Below, piece after piece: positions 42,730 through 51,482 of a stretch of DNA of 64,000 nt; positions within the stretch are counted from its first letter, which is position 1, and the number at the start of each line of letters is the position of its first letter. The position numbers were made by a program, and so were the translations under genes. Location of the stretch: the NCBI GenBank assembly GCA_963765955.1, contig CAVXYA010000009.1, positions 186,001 to 250,000 of the forward strand. Direction: 5' to 3'. The notes beneath the pieces were generated by a model. That model saw only the letters and a list, made by a program, of their open reading frames with translations. It had not been told where the DNA came from and ran no database searches. Source of the stretch: JAXDMK01 sp963765955. Its GTDB lineage: Bacteria; Actinomycetota; Acidimicrobiia; Acidimicrobiales; AC-14.

Positions 42730-43643
42730 GCCTGTTGCTGCAGGTGCTGATCGGGGCGGTACGGGGCGGCACGTCCATCCTCTTCGCCGCCCTGGGCGAG
42801 ACGATCTCGGAGCGGGCCGGGGTGATCAACCTGGGCACCGAGGGGTGCATGCTGGTCGGCGCCCTCTCCGGCTACGCGGTCACCGCCACCACCGGCAACC
42901 CCTGGGTGGGCGTACTCGGCGGTGCCGCCGCGGGCGGGCTCCTGGCCCTGATCCACGCCGTCCTGGTGCTGCACCGGGGCGCCAACCAGCTGGCGACGGG
43001 CCTGGTCGTGCTCTTCCTCGGCCTGGGCCTGACCTCGCTCTTCGGGGCCGCCTTCGTGGGCGAGTCGATCAACGCCTTCATGCCCATCGCCATCCCCGGC
43101 CTGTCGAGCATCCCCTGGCTGGGCGACATCCTCTTCAACCACGACCCGTTGACGTACCTGTCGTTCGCGGTCGGCCCGGCCATGTGGTGGGTGCTGTACC
43201 GCAGCCGCTGGGGCCTGCTTGTCCGGGCCGCCGGCGAGCGGGAAGAGGTCTTGGCCGCCTACGGCCACTCGCCCCTGCGGGTGCGGTACCTGGCCGTCGT
43301 CGCCGGCGGCGCCCTGGCCGGGATCGGCGGGGCCCAGCTGTCCACCGCCTACGCCAACGCCTGGTTCGAGAACATGACCGCCGGCCGGGGCTTCATCGCC
43401 GTCGCGCTGGTGATCTTCGCCGCCTGGCACCCGCTGCGGGCCATGGGGGGCGCCTACCTGTTCGGGGCCGCCCTCGCCCTCTCACCCGCCCTCCAGGCCA
43501 GGGGCGTCGGCATCAACCAGTTCGCCCTCGACGCCATCCCCTACGTGGTGACCATCGCCGTGCTGGTCGTCCTCGGCCGGCGGCGCATGCACGCCGCCCC
43601 CGAGGGGCTGCGCAAGGTCTTCGAGATGTCACCTTCCACATGA
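42726..43643 (+). CDS. BMP-type ABC importer permease 2 (NupQ-like)
   Basis: 305 residues, multi-pass, second BPD_transp_2 subunit. Landmarks: AVRGGTSILFAALGETISERAGVINLGTEGCMLVGA, VLHRGANQLATGLVVLFLGLGLTSLFG, LLVRAAGEREEVLAAYGHSPLRVRYLAVVAGGALAGIGGAQLS. The 'ER.GV.NLG.EG' loop near the N-terminus is the family signature. The start overlaps the stop of the repeat ORF (ATGA) and GCAGGAGGCAGCC provides a ribosome-binding site, which is itself just after the last hairpin. It pairs with permease 1 to form the heterodimeric channel. The binding protein follows after 40 bp. Confidence 0.93.
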   Translation: MSLLLQVLIGAVRGGTSILFAALGETISERAGVINLGTEGCMLVGALSGYAVTATTGNPWVGVLGGAAAGGLLALIHAVLVLHRGANQLATGLVVLFLGLGLTSLFGAAFVGESINAFMPIAIPGLSSIPWLGDILFNHDPLTYLSFAVGPAMWWVLYRSRWGLLVRAAGEREEVLAAYGHSPLRVRYLAVVAGGALAGIGGAQLSTAYANAWFENMTAGRGFIAVALVIFAAWHPLRAMGGAYLFGAALALSPALQARGVGINQFALDAIPYVVTIAVLVVLGRRRMHAAPEGLRKVFEMSPST

Positions 43644-43683
43644 TCCGGATCAACGAACGAAACAAGGAGAGGGGTACACAGAC

Positions 43684-44847
43684 ATGACCAAGCGATGGCG
43701 GTCGGGGGCGGTGCTGGTGGCCGCCCTGGCCATGATGACGGCGGCGTGCAGCAGCAACAGCACCCCGGGCGAGACCACGACGGGGGGATCCACCGACACG
43801 GCCACCGCCCCCGGGACCGGGGGCACGGCGATCGGCTTCATCTTCGTCGGGCCCAAGGACGATGTCGGCTACAACCAGGCCGCCTACGACGGCAGCCAGG
43901 AGGTGGCCAAGGCCTACCCCGAGCTCGAGGTCATCCAGGCCGAGAACGTCCCCGAGGACGCCAACGCCATCCGGGTCATGGAGGGCATGATCGCCAAGGG
44001 GGCCAAGATCCTCTTCGCCACCAGCTACGGCCATCTCGACCAGGCGAAGGCGGTGGCCGCCGCCCACCCCGACGTCGTGGTGCTGCAACAGGGGAACCTG
44101 ATCGAGGGCGGGGCGCCGGCCAACCTGGGCACCTACTTCGGCACCGTGTACGAGCGGGTGTTCCTGGCCGGCATCGCCGCCGGCAAGGCGACCAAGTCGA
44201 ACAAGCTGGGCTACGTCTACGCCTTCCCCATCACCCAGACCACCCAGAACATCGACGCCTTCCACCTGGGCGCGGCGTCGGTGAACCCGGCCGTGCAGAC
44301 CTTCACGGTGGCCACGTCGGACTGGTGCAACCCGGGCAAGCAGGCGGCGGCGGCCGACAGCCTGCTCTCCGAGGGCGTCGACGTCATCACCCAGCACCAG
44401 GACTGCACCAAGACGATCATCGAGAGGACGGAGGCCGCCGGCGCCTTCACCGTCGGCTACCACGCCGACGGTTCGGCCCTCGCCCCGAATGGTTGGCTGA
44501 CCGGCTCCGAGTGGGACTGGGGCCCGCTCTACGTGGACATGGTCAAGACGGTCCTGGCCGGGACCTTCACCGGCAGCAAGTACAACGACAACTACCGGGT
44601 CGGGCTCAAGACCGGTGACAACCCGTTCGTGCAGTCCCCCTACGGCCCGTCGGTGACTCCCGAGACCAAGGCCCTGGTCGAAGCGGCCAAGGCCGAGATC
44701 TCCAAGCCCGACGGCTCGCCGTTCAAGGGCCCGGTGATGGACCAGGACGGGAAGGTGATCTTCCCGGCCGGCACCACGCCGGACTACGTGGCCATCGAGG
44801 GCCAGACGTTCTTCGTCCAGGGCGTGGTCGGCAAGCTGCCCACCTGA
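43684..44847 (+). CDS. BMP-family substrate-binding lipoprotein
   Basis: 387 residues, preceded by AAGGAGAGGGG. Lipoprotein signal LVAALAMMTAACSSNSTPGE. The mature protein has the BMP (basic membrane lipoprotein, Med/PnrA-like) pattern: IGFIFVGPKDDVGYNQAAYDGSQEV, GAKILFATSYGHLDQAKAVA, NLGTYFGTVYERVFLAGIAAGKAT, KLGYVYAFPITQTTQNIDAF, DVITQHQDCTKTIIERTEAAGAFTVGYHADG, SEWDWGPLYVDMVK. Characterised members bind purine nucleosides or related compounds. In this operon the hydrolases downstream suggest a ureide, biuret-like or heterocyclic ligand, but that is inference from context. Confidence 0.93.
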   Translation: MTKRWRSGAVLVAALAMMTAACSSNSTPGETTTGGSTDTATAPGTGGTAIGFIFVGPKDDVGYNQAAYDGSQEVAKAYPELEVIQAENVPEDANAIRVMEGMIAKGAKILFATSYGHLDQAKAVAAAHPDVVVLQQGNLIEGGAPANLGTYFGTVYERVFLAGIAAGKATKSNKLGYVYAFPITQTTQNIDAFHLGAASVNPAVQTFTVATSDWCNPGKQAAAADSLLSEGVDVITQHQDCTKTIIERTEAAGAFTVGYHADGSALAPNGWLTGSEWDWGPLYVDMVKTVLAGTFTGSKYNDNYRVGLKTGDNPFVQSPYGPSVTPETKALVEAAKAEISKPDGSPFKGPVMDQDGKVIFPAGTTPDYVAIEGQTFFVQGVVGKLPT

Positions 44848-44850
44848 GCC

Positions 44851-45411
44851 GTGGCCCAGCCTGTCCACCTGGCCGGCACCCGGCCCTACCCGTGGCCCTA
44901 CGACGGGATCCTCGATCCCGCCCGTCTGGCGCTGGTGGTGGCCGGGGGCCAGGCCTGGTGGGCGGGACGGACGATCGATCCGGAGGAGGTCCTGTCCGCC
45001 CTGCGCACGACGGCCAAGATCGTCCGGGACGCCGGGGGCGCGGTGGTGCTGCTGCGCCACTCCCTCCGGCGTCACGACGCCGGCGAGCTCGTGGTCGACC
45101 CCTCGGCCGGCGATGTGGTCGTCGACTGCGTCGGGATGTCCGGCTTCTCCGGCAGCCGGCTCGACGGCGAGCTTCGCGCACGGGGAATCGACCGCCTTGC
45201 CGTCGGCGGCCTGGGTATGGAGACGGCCGTCTACTCCACCCTCGGAGCGGCCAACGACCGGGGGTACGAGTGCCTGGCCCTGGCCGACGCCTCGGCGTTC
45301 CACGACGCCGGCGTCGGTCCCCGGGCCCTCGCCAGCATCACCATGTCCGGCGGCATCTTCGCCGCCGTCGGTACCACGTCAGCCTTGTGTGACGCCCTTC
45401 TCGAGGAGTAG
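44851..45411 (+). CDS. isochorismatase-fold protein lacking the catalytic triad (pseudoenzyme)
   Basis: 186 residues. It aligns by eye to the next gene throughout: both open with 'YPWPYDG..DP..LALV' and share DRGYECL and GG[IV]F[AG]AV near the end. But each catalytic residue of the cysteine hydrolase triad is replaced: the Asp of CIDWQVDF is Gly in VVAGGQAWW, the Lys of IDKPGKGSF is Cys in VDCVGMSGF, and the nucleophilic Cys of TTDVCVHTT is Ala in GMETAVYST. The metal-free fold and length are retained and the reading frame is intact, so this is not a decayed gene. It probably serves as a structural or regulatory partner of its active sister, 2 bp downstream. Confidence 0.85.
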   Translation: MAQPVHLAGTRPYPWPYDGILDPARLALVVAGGQAWWAGRTIDPEEVLSALRTTAKIVRDAGGAVVLLRHSLRRHDAGELVVDPSAGDVVVDCVGMSGFSGSRLDGELRARGIDRLAVGGLGMETAVYSTLGAANDRGYECLALADASAFHDAGVGPRALASITMSGGIFAAVGTTSALCDALLEE

Positions 45412-45413
45412 CC

Positions 45414-46109
45414 ATGACCACGACCTACGGGACGATCGAAGCTGATCCCTACCCCTGGCCTTACGACGGGGCGGTTGACCCGTCCACCACCGCCCTGGTG
45501 TGCATCGATTGGCAGGTCGACTTCTGCGGCCCGGGCGGCTACGTCGACACCATGGGCTACGACCTCAAGCTCACCCGGGCCGGCCTGGAGCCCACGGCCG
45601 AGGTGCTGGCCGCCTGCCGGGCGGTGGGGATGACCGTGATCCACACCCGCGAGGGGCACCGTCCCGACCTGTCCGACTGCCCGCCCAACAAGCTCTGGCG
45701 GTCGAAGCGCATCGGGGCCGGCATCGGCGACGCCGGGCCCTGCGGCCGCATCCTCACCCGGGGCGAGCCGGGATGGGAGATCGTCCCCGAGGTGGCGCCC
45801 GTCGAGGGCGAGATCGTCATCGACAAGCCGGGCAAGGGATCGTTCTACGCGACGGACCTCGACCTCGTGCTGCGCACCCGGGGCATCACCCACCTGATCT
45901 TCACCGGGATCACGACCGACGTGTGCGTCCACACGACCATGCGCGACGCCAACGACCGGGGCTACGAGTGCCTGCTCCTGGAGGACTGCACCGGTGCCAC
46001 CGACTACGACAACTACCTCGCCGCGCTGGCGATGGTGAAGATGCAGGGCGGGGTCTTCGGGGCGGTGGCGCCGTCGAGCGCGCTGCTGAGCGTCCTGAGC
46101 GCCGGTTGA
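45414..46109 (+). CDS. cysteine hydrolase, biuret-hydrolase/isochorismatase-like
   Basis: 231 residues. The triad is complete: Asp in ALVCIDWQVDFCGPGGYVD, Lys in VIDKPGKGSFYATDLDLVL, Cys in GITTDVCVHTTMRDANDRG. Extended similarity that I recognise to biuret hydrolases (BiuH) covers CGPGGYVDTMGYDLKLTRAG, HTREGHRPDLSDCPPNKLWR, SKRIGAGIGDAGPCGRI and GEPGWEIVPEV, and to ureidoacrylate hydrolases (RutB) over the core. It would hydrolyse an amide of a ureide-like compound, biuret to allophanate being the best guess. Neighbours upstream (inactive sister) and downstream (amidase, overlapping TTGA) fit a step-by-step degradation pathway. Confidence 0.85.
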   Translation: MTTTYGTIEADPYPWPYDGAVDPSTTALVCIDWQVDFCGPGGYVDTMGYDLKLTRAGLEPTAEVLAACRAVGMTVIHTREGHRPDLSDCPPNKLWRSKRIGAGIGDAGPCGRILTRGEPGWEIVPEVAPVEGEIVIDKPGKGSFYATDLDLVLRTRGITHLIFTGITTDVCVHTTMRDANDRGYECLLLEDCTGATDYDNYLAALAMVKMQGGVFGAVAPSSALLSVLSAG

Positions 46110-47597
46110 GGCCGGCCGGCAGCCTCGGCCGCCAGTCGGTGGCCGCGGCCCGGGCCCTGATCGCCGGCTACCGCCCAGGCCGGCCCGACCGCCGCCCGGC
46201 CTGCGACTACACACCGCCGGGCACACCGGTGGAGCCTTCGTGGCCGGCCGGCGACGACGGGACGGCCGGCCACGATCCCCTCGTCAACGGGTCCGGTCCC
46301 GTGGCGGCCGCGGCGGCCGACCTCCGGGCGGGCCTGATCACCAGCACCCAGCTGGTGGAGGACTCGTTGCTGGCGGTCGAGAAGCACGACGGCGAGCTCA
46401 TGGCCGTCGTCCACCTCATGGACGGCGCGGCGCGGGCCGAGGCCGCCGCCTGCGACGCCGAGGCCGCCGCCGGCCGGTGGCGGGGGCCGCTCCACGGCAT
46501 CCCGATGACGGTCAAGGACATCATCGACGTGGCCGGTGTCCCCACCCGGTGCGGCTCGGCCGCCTACCACGACGTGCCCTCGACCGATGCCGTCGGCGTG
46601 GCTCGGCTGCGGGCGGCGGGCGCCATCGTGGTGGCCAAGGTTTCCACCCACGAGTTCGCCCTGGGGGTGACGACGCCGCAGAGCCGGAACCCCCACGACC
46701 CGACCCGGATCCCAGGGGGATCGAGCGGCGGCTCGGCCATCGCCGTCAGCACCGGCATGGGCCTGGCCTCGCTGGGCACCGACACCCGGGCGTCAATCCG
46801 GGTACCGGCGGCGCTGTCGGGGGTGGTGGGTTTCAAGCCCACTTACGGCTCGGTGCCCACCGGAGGCGTCGTCCCCCTGTCTTGGACGATGGACCACGTC
46901 GCCCCCATCACCTCGTCGGTGGCCGACGCCGCCCTGCTGGTCGACGTCCTCTCGGCGCGGCCGCCGGCAGCACGGCTCGTCGACCGGGTGGGCTCCTCGG
47001 TGTCGGGGCTGCGCGTCGGCGTGCCCGAGGCCGCCTTCGCCGGCTGCCAGCCCGAGGTCGAGGCCTGCGTCCGGCAGGCCATCGAAGCCCTCGCCGTCAT
47101 GGGCTGCGACGTGTCCACCGCTCTCCGGCCCACGGCCGCCGACCTCGAGTCCGCCAACGCCGCCGGCCTGCTGATCAGCCGGTGCGAGGCGGCCGCCTTC
47201 CACCGCCGGCTCGGACTCGACCGGTCGCTCTACTGGGAGGAGGTGGCCGACCAGCTGGAGGCGGCGGCGGAGCTGTCGGCCGTCGAGTACCTCGATGCCC
47301 AGAGCCTGCGGGCCGACCTGGCCGATGGGCTGCTGAAGGTGTTCGCCGACCACGACGTCCTGGCCATGCCGACCGTGCCGGCCGTGGCCCCGCCACTCGC
47401 CGACTTCGCCCGCCACCTCATGCTGCTCTCCCGCAACGCCATCCCGTGGAGCCTCACCGGCTTCCCCGCCCTGTCCGTGCCGTGCGGGTGGGCCGGTGGG
47501 CTGCCGGTAGGGTCTGCAGCTGGTCGCCGCCCCCTGGCGGGAGGATCTCCTGGTCGCCGTGGGCTGTGCCGTGGAGCGCTGCCGAACCGGCTGGTGA
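46106..47597 (+). CDS. amidase-signature hydrolase, AtzE/AtzF-like (frameshifted near C-terminus)
   Basis: About 496 residues. A TTG at 46106 overlaps the previous stop and is the likeliest start; a GTG at 46139 is possible. Amidase signature: LHGIPMTVKDIIDVAGVPTR with the catalytic Lys, GGSSGGSAIAVSTGMGLASL with the cis-Ser, and LGTDTRASIRVPAALSGVVGFKPTYG with the nucleophilic Ser (the usual GG before it is RA here). At 47507-47512 a G-run is one base too long; correcting it gives PVGLQLVAAPWREDLLVAVG, the expected C-terminal stretch, and a stop at 47597. Candidates are allophanate hydrolase (AtzF) or 1-carboxybiuret hydrolase (AtzE) types, consistent with the preceding biuret-hydrolase-like gene. 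Confidence 0.82.
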
Positions 47598-48368
47598 CCG
47601 AACTCTCCACGTCGGACGCGGGGGATGGGCCGGTGGTCGATGTTGGTGCACGGCGTGGGGATCGGGGCGTGGGCCTTCGCCGAGGTGGCCGCCGCCCTCG
47701 CCGTTGACCATCGGGTGCTCGTTCCCCACCGGCGGGGATACGGGCCGTTCGACGAGAAGGTGGAGGTCCCCCGGTCGGCCTCGATCGCCGAGCAGGTGGA
47801 CGACATGCTCGGGCTGCTCGGGGCCCGCGGGATCGGGGACGCGATCCTCGTCGGGGTGTCGGGCGGCGCCACCCTGGTGCTGGCCCTGGCCATGGCCGCG
47901 CCCGGGATCGTTCGGGCCGCAGTCATCCACGAGCCCGTCCTCGGCCCGCTGGCGCCCGAGCTGCATGCCGTGCTGCAGGCGGCCGCCGCCCGCCTGGCCT
48001 CCGATTCCGGCGCCGGTCCGGACGGCCTCCGGGACTTCATGAGCGGGCTCGTGGGCGAGGACAACATGGCCGCCCTGCCCCCGCCTGCCCTCCGGGAGAT
48101 CCTGCGCCGATGGGAGGTGGTGCGGGCCGAGGTGCCCGAGTTCGTCGCCTTCGCCCCCTCCGCCGCGGACCTGGGCAGGCTCTCGAGGATGCCCCTGGTG
48201 ACGACCGTCGGCTCCCGCAGCCCGCAGTGCCGGCACCTGGCCGCGGGCATCCTGTCGCAGCTGGCCGGCGCGCGGGTGGAGATCCTCGACGGGGTGCGGC
48301 ACCTGCCCCAACTGGAGGCGCCGAAGGCGTTCGAGGCGGTCATCCGGGCCGCTGCCGGCGGACGCTGA
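47594..48368 (+). CDS. alpha/beta hydrolase (frameshifted near N-terminus)
   Basis: About 257 residues. GTG at 47594 overlaps the amidase stop (GTGA) and opens TELSTSDAGDGPVV; removing one G at about 47639 continues it as MLVHGVGIGAWAFAEVAAAL, the oxyanion-hole strand of this fold. Nucleophile elbow ILVGVSGGATLVLALAMAAP (G-x-S-x-G), C-terminal His in GVRHLPQLEAPKAFEAVI, and RRGYGPFDEK after strand 4. The acid is probably in RVEILDGVRH or in the cap. It ends the catabolic operon; the substrate may be an ester or lactone released earlier in the pathway. If translation begins at the downstream ATG 47625 the protein is 247 residues. Confidence 0.82.
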
Positions 48369-48375
48369 CTCGTCG

Positions 48376-48403
48376 TTTGCCGCCGGTGACCCACTGGTAG
48401 GGT
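48376..48403 (+). promoter_or_regulatory. predicted promoter of the tRNA-Ala gene
   Basis: TTTGCC at 48376-48381 (or TTGCCG one base later) and TAGGGT at 48398-48403 are spaced 15-16 bp apart. The expected start site is about 48410, a few bases before the tRNA. TAGGGT is a frequent -10 sequence of stable-RNA genes in high-GC actinobacteria. No other signal is needed, since the preceding operon ends at 48368. Confidence 0.45.
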
Positions 48404-48416
48404 GAGGACCGACTTC

Positions 48417-48489
48417 GGGGCTGTAGCTCAGTTGGTAGAGCACTTGCATGGCATGCAAGGGGTCAGGGGTTCGAGTCCCCTCAGCTCCA
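48417..48489 (+). tRNA. tRNA-Ala (anticodon GGC)
   Basis: A complete 73-nt cloverleaf. Acceptor stem GGGGCTG pairs with CAGCTCC (one G-U), D arm GCTC-AGTTGGTA-GAGC, anticodon stem CTTGC/GCAAG around the loop ATGGCAT with anticodon GGC at 48450-48452, and T arm AGGGG-TTCGAGT-CCCCT. The discriminator base is A and CCA is not encoded. Reads Ala codons GCC/GCU. The DNA just downstream changes composition, and tRNA-Ala 3' ends are common phage or island attachment sites, but no second copy of the 3' end was found within the window. Confidence 0.97.
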
Positions 48490-48653
48490 CAAAAGAGTCC
48501 AGGATGGCCGATCTTCGGGGTGATGCTAAACCCCGCCCAACTGAACTGCGGACCCCGACATGGCGCCGACGCCACTCCGAGGGCGTCACCGACGTGACCA
48601 CTACGTGCTCAGCCAGGTTGGAAGCCCCTTCGCTCAATGAGTAGGCCCGTAGC

Positions 48654-50054
48654 TCAGTATCCACAGTGGAGGAGCAAGTCGCGAACGGTGAGGTGGTCGG
48701 CGGAAGTCCGCGGGGATCGGACGGGCTGCCGGCGACCGAAGAAGTACTGGAGCGGTCCGCCACCATCGGAAGCGGGCGATCCCGCAGGCAGCAGCAGAGT
48801 CCGAAGGTTGTCGCTCAGGAGCACTTCGACCGTCGCGCCCCACACGAAAATTGGTCTGTCCTCACGACCCTCGGCATCGTCCCGGTCACGCAGTCCCGCA
48901 CCTACCAACTCCCCGTTTGGTCCTTCAAACGCCTGAAGCCAAAGGCCGTCGCACCTCACGAAAGAATGCGGCCGCCCAAGCACGCCCCAATCGAGCGTTC
49001 GGCTGACGATTCGATATCCAGCGCCGTCGTCCGATGAGATGAACGTGACGACCCAGTTGCTGGCGAGGTCCCAGGCAACAAGTACAGCACCGTCGCCGTC
49101 ACGCGTGAAGAGCGTCTGCTCGTATGTCCCGGTCGACTGCCGCCAGGTCAGCTCCTCTGCGGCGCAGAGATGAAACGGCTGGGCAAGCTCAGGAAGGGCT
49201 GCCGCGACTGCGAATAGCACATCCTCGGGTATGGCGGCGCCTGTCCCCACCCTGCGGGAGCAGTGGAGGCTCCCGGCAGGCGTGTGCGGCTGGCGCGCTG
49301 CATCGGGAAGGTCGAATAATCCGGTGCTTGACGGTGCAACGGCGGCCGGTTCCCCGCCGGGCTTCGGCTCCGTCGGCGTTGGCCGTGCGGCCGAGACAAC
49401 AACCGAGGTCACTACCGTGGCGCCGGTCATCAACCCGATCCACATTGCAACGATCAAGGCCAGCCCGGCTGCACGGGCCGATCTGCCCGCTGGTTTGGCT
49501 GCCTCGCCCAACCGACTCGATCCGCCGCCGCGTGGGCCCCGGGCGACGACCGAAGCGACGCGAAGTGGCACCTGGAGGAGCCGGCCCCCCCACTCCTCTA
49601 ACCCGTTGCAAGCCGCTGCGATCCGCGTCTCCCCCTGGACCTGTCGGCGATGACCAAGCCAGCCGGACCCCCAGAGCAGCATGGCAACTGTTCCGACGAC
49701 GACCCCGTTCACCACAGCCGCCACCGGGAGGGGGAGCTTCAGACCGGTAACGGCGGCGACGATGACGGTTGTCATCGCGACTACGTTCAGCGACCGACGG
49801 CGCTTGGGCTCCGCCGTAACACCAAGCCAGGGCAGAGTTGCCAAAACGATTGAGGCGACCATTAGGACGCCCAGCAGTGGCCCCCAGACCCATGCCCAAG
49901 CGGCCCACAGGCGCGTCCACCATCCGTGATCGCTTCCGTACTCCGCGATCGCCAGGCCCCCGCCCCCGGTAGCGACAGCCAGCTCGAGGCCGCGAACGAC
50001 GTGAAGTCGAAGGCTGGCCTTCGATCGCGCCGCGCTACGTGTCGGAGAGGTCAC
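48654..50054 (-). CDS. membrane protein of unknown function
   Basis: 466 residues. Four or five membrane segments occupy the first half (WVWGPLLGVLMVASIVLATLP, MTTVIVAAVTGLKLPLPVAAVVNGVVVGTVAML, and AGLALIVAMWIGLMTGATVVTSVVV at ~195-220), then a Pro/Thr-rich linker and a C-terminal domain with two possible extracytoplasmic Cys (LHCSRRVGTGAAIPEDVLFA; QPFHLCAAEELTWRQSTGTY). The last ~150 residues look beta-rich: TLFTRDGDGAVLVAWDLASN, FVRCDGLWLQAFEGPNGELV. I do not recognise the family. It faces the tRNA gene and belongs to the lower-GC segment beginning there. Base composition and the absence of conserved neighbours suggest accessory DNA. Confidence 0.72.
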   Translation of the reverse strand: MTSPTRSAARSKASLRLHVVRGLELAVATGGGGLAIAEYGSDHGWWTRLWAAWAWVWGPLLGVLMVASIVLATLPWLGVTAEPKRRRSLNVVAMTTVIVAAVTGLKLPLPVAAVVNGVVVGTVAMLLWGSGWLGHRRQVQGETRIAAACNGLEEWGGRLLQVPLRVASVVARGPRGGGSSRLGEAAKPAGRSARAAGLALIVAMWIGLMTGATVVTSVVVSAARPTPTEPKPGGEPAAVAPSSTGLFDLPDAARQPHTPAGSLHCSRRVGTGAAIPEDVLFAVAAALPELAQPFHLCAAEELTWRQSTGTYEQTLFTRDGDGAVLVAWDLASNWVVTFISSDDGAGYRIVSRTLDWGVLGRPHSFVRCDGLWLQAFEGPNGELVGAGLRDRDDAEGREDRPIFVWGATVEVLLSDNLRTLLLPAGSPASDGGGPLQYFFGRRQPVRSPRTSADHLTVRDLLLHCGY

Positions 50055-50247
50055 GGACAGGTCACCTCAGCGGCCGGCTTCCCACCACGGCTACCAGCGC
50101 TCCATGACGATGACCGTCCGTCCCTCAACGTAGAGTCTAGTAAAGACTAGAGCTTAAGAAGGCTCTATGTCTAACTCTTGCCCTGAAGAGCGCAGATTGC
50201 CATCAACTAGCAGGCCCAGTGGTGTAAAGTAGGAGAGTGATCTACCT

Positions 50248-50742
50248 ATGACCAGCGGCTTCAACCTGACCCCTGAGCCCCTGGAGACGTTGCTCCACCT
50301 GCTTCAAGGCAAACAGGAGGGACTCGCCGCCCGACAGCAGCGTCGGGAGTTGGTCGCCGATGAGCTGCGATCGTTGGATCGCGACCTCCGGAGCCTTGAG
50401 GCGCAGATCGGGATCCTTTCGGAGCTCGTAGCCGAGCATCAGCCCCGCGACGCCGAGAAGGTGACCCAGCTTCGGGCGCGTCAGCCGAACGAGGATGGCC
50501 TCGCCGTGAAAGCACTCGACAACATGCCGAGGGTGAAGGCCATCGAGACTGTGCTCGCGGAAGCGGGCGATGGAGGGCTTCATCGGCGCGAAGTGTGGAG
50601 GGCGATGAGCCAGCGTGGCTTTCACGATGACACCCTCGCCGACGTCAGCGCTGGGTTGGCATACCTCAAGCGGATCGGCCGAGTGGTCAACCCGACCCGC
50701 GGCTACTGGCGTATCAGGCCGGTCAACTCACTGGCTGGTTAG
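50248..50742 (+). CDS. hypothetical protein, coiled coil plus winged-helix-like domain
   Basis: 164 residues. AGGAGAG lies 10 nt before the ATG. Residues ~10-75 are a charged amphipathic coiled coil (LLHLLQGKQEGLAARQQRRE; LRSLDRDLRSLEAQIGILSE). Residues ~95-155 resemble a winged helix: MPRVKAIETVLAEAGDGGLH, then RREVWRAMSQRGFHDDTLAD and LKRIGRVVNPTRGYWRI, the pattern of helix, helix, recognition and beta-wing. The upstream AT-rich sequence has a small inverted repeat AGTCT/AGACT at 50134-50148 that may be an operator. It lies 11 bp before the antitoxin-like gene, so it may be a third component or co-regulator of that module. Confidence 0.7.
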   Translation: MTSGFNLTPEPLETLLHLLQGKQEGLAARQQRRELVADELRSLDRDLRSLEAQIGILSELVAEHQPRDAEKVTQLRARQPNEDGLAVKALDNMPRVKAIETVLAEAGDGGLHRREVWRAMSQRGFHDDTLADVSAGLAYLKRIGRVVNPTRGYWRIRPVNSLAG

Positions 50743-50753
50743 GGGGCGGGTCC

Positions 50754-51482
50754 ATGTCAAGGCCCGCCCGTGCAGGCGGTTCGGCGATCGGGCAAACTAC
50801 ACGCGTGTCTGCTGACGTCCTCGACCGTGAGATGTTTGCCGAGGCGGAAGCAGCCCGGCTGCTTCAAGTGGCGAAGGGGACATTGCACTACTGGCTCGAG
50901 GGCGGCACGCGAGGGGAACGGGACTACTTACCGATCCTCCGACCGAGATCGACCGGCTCGAAGATCGTCACGTGGGGCGAGTTCGTCGAGGCGGGACTCC
51001 TTCGCCAATATCGCCGCAAGCATCAGGTCCCGATGGCAGAGCTGCGGGCGGTCATCGAGCGGCTGAGGGACAAGCTCGGCGTTCCGCACCCACTGGCCTA
51101 TTTCAAGCCTTTCGTCGGACCAGGCCAACGCCTGCTCCTGGAGGTCCAGGAAGCCACCGGGCTACCGGGCGATTTCTGGCTTGTCGCCATCGCGGACGGG
51201 CAGCCCACGCTTACCGCTCCATCGGAGACCTACATCGAGCGGGTTGAGTGGGCCGATGACCTGGCGGTCGGCTGGCGGCCGGCGGGAGACACCAGATCGC
51301 CGGTGCGAATGCGGCCCGACGAGCGTTTCGGACTACCTGCTATCGGCGGCATCAAGACTGAGATCGTCTGGGAGCACCTTGAAGCTGACGAGACCTTCGA
51401 CGATGTCGCCGAACAATTCGACCTCACGGTTGACGAAGTGCACTGGGCGCATGCGTTTGAGACGAGCCTGCGGGCTGCGTGA
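50754..51482 (+). CDS. VapB45-like antitoxin with DUF433 domain
   Basis: 242 residues from the ATG at 50754; GTG 50805 and ATG 50832 are alternatives, the last opening directly on MFAEAEAARLLQVAKGTLHY, a MerR-like helix-turn-helix with YWLEGG. The middle is helical (RKHQVPMAELRAVIERLRDK) and the C-terminal ~60 residues are a DUF433 domain: GGIKTEIVWEHLEADETFDD, VAEQFDLTVDEVHWAHAFET. The same two-part layout is seen in the Mycobacterium tuberculosis VapB45 antitoxin. Overlap with the next gene (GTGA), which encodes a PIN-like toxin, makes the pair a toxin-antitoxin module. The antitoxin would bind its promoter through the N-terminal domain. Confidence 0.85.
   Translation: MSRPARAGGSAIGQTTRVSADVLDREMFAEAEAARLLQVAKGTLHYWLEGGTRGERDYLPILRPRSTGSKIVTWGEFVEAGLLRQYRRKHQVPMAELRAVIERLRDKLGVPHPLAYFKPFVGPGQRLLLEVQEATGLPGDFWLVAIADGQPTLTAPSETYIERVEWADDLAVGWRPAGDTRSPVRMRPDERFGLPAIGGIKTEIVWEHLEADETFDDVAEQFDLTVDEVHWAHAFETSLRAA

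Noticed and set aside
50134..50148. Strong operator upstream of the toxin-antitoxin genes
   Set aside because: The inverted repeat AGTCT/AGACT is only 5 bp per arm; mentioned under the neighbouring gene but too weak for its own entry.
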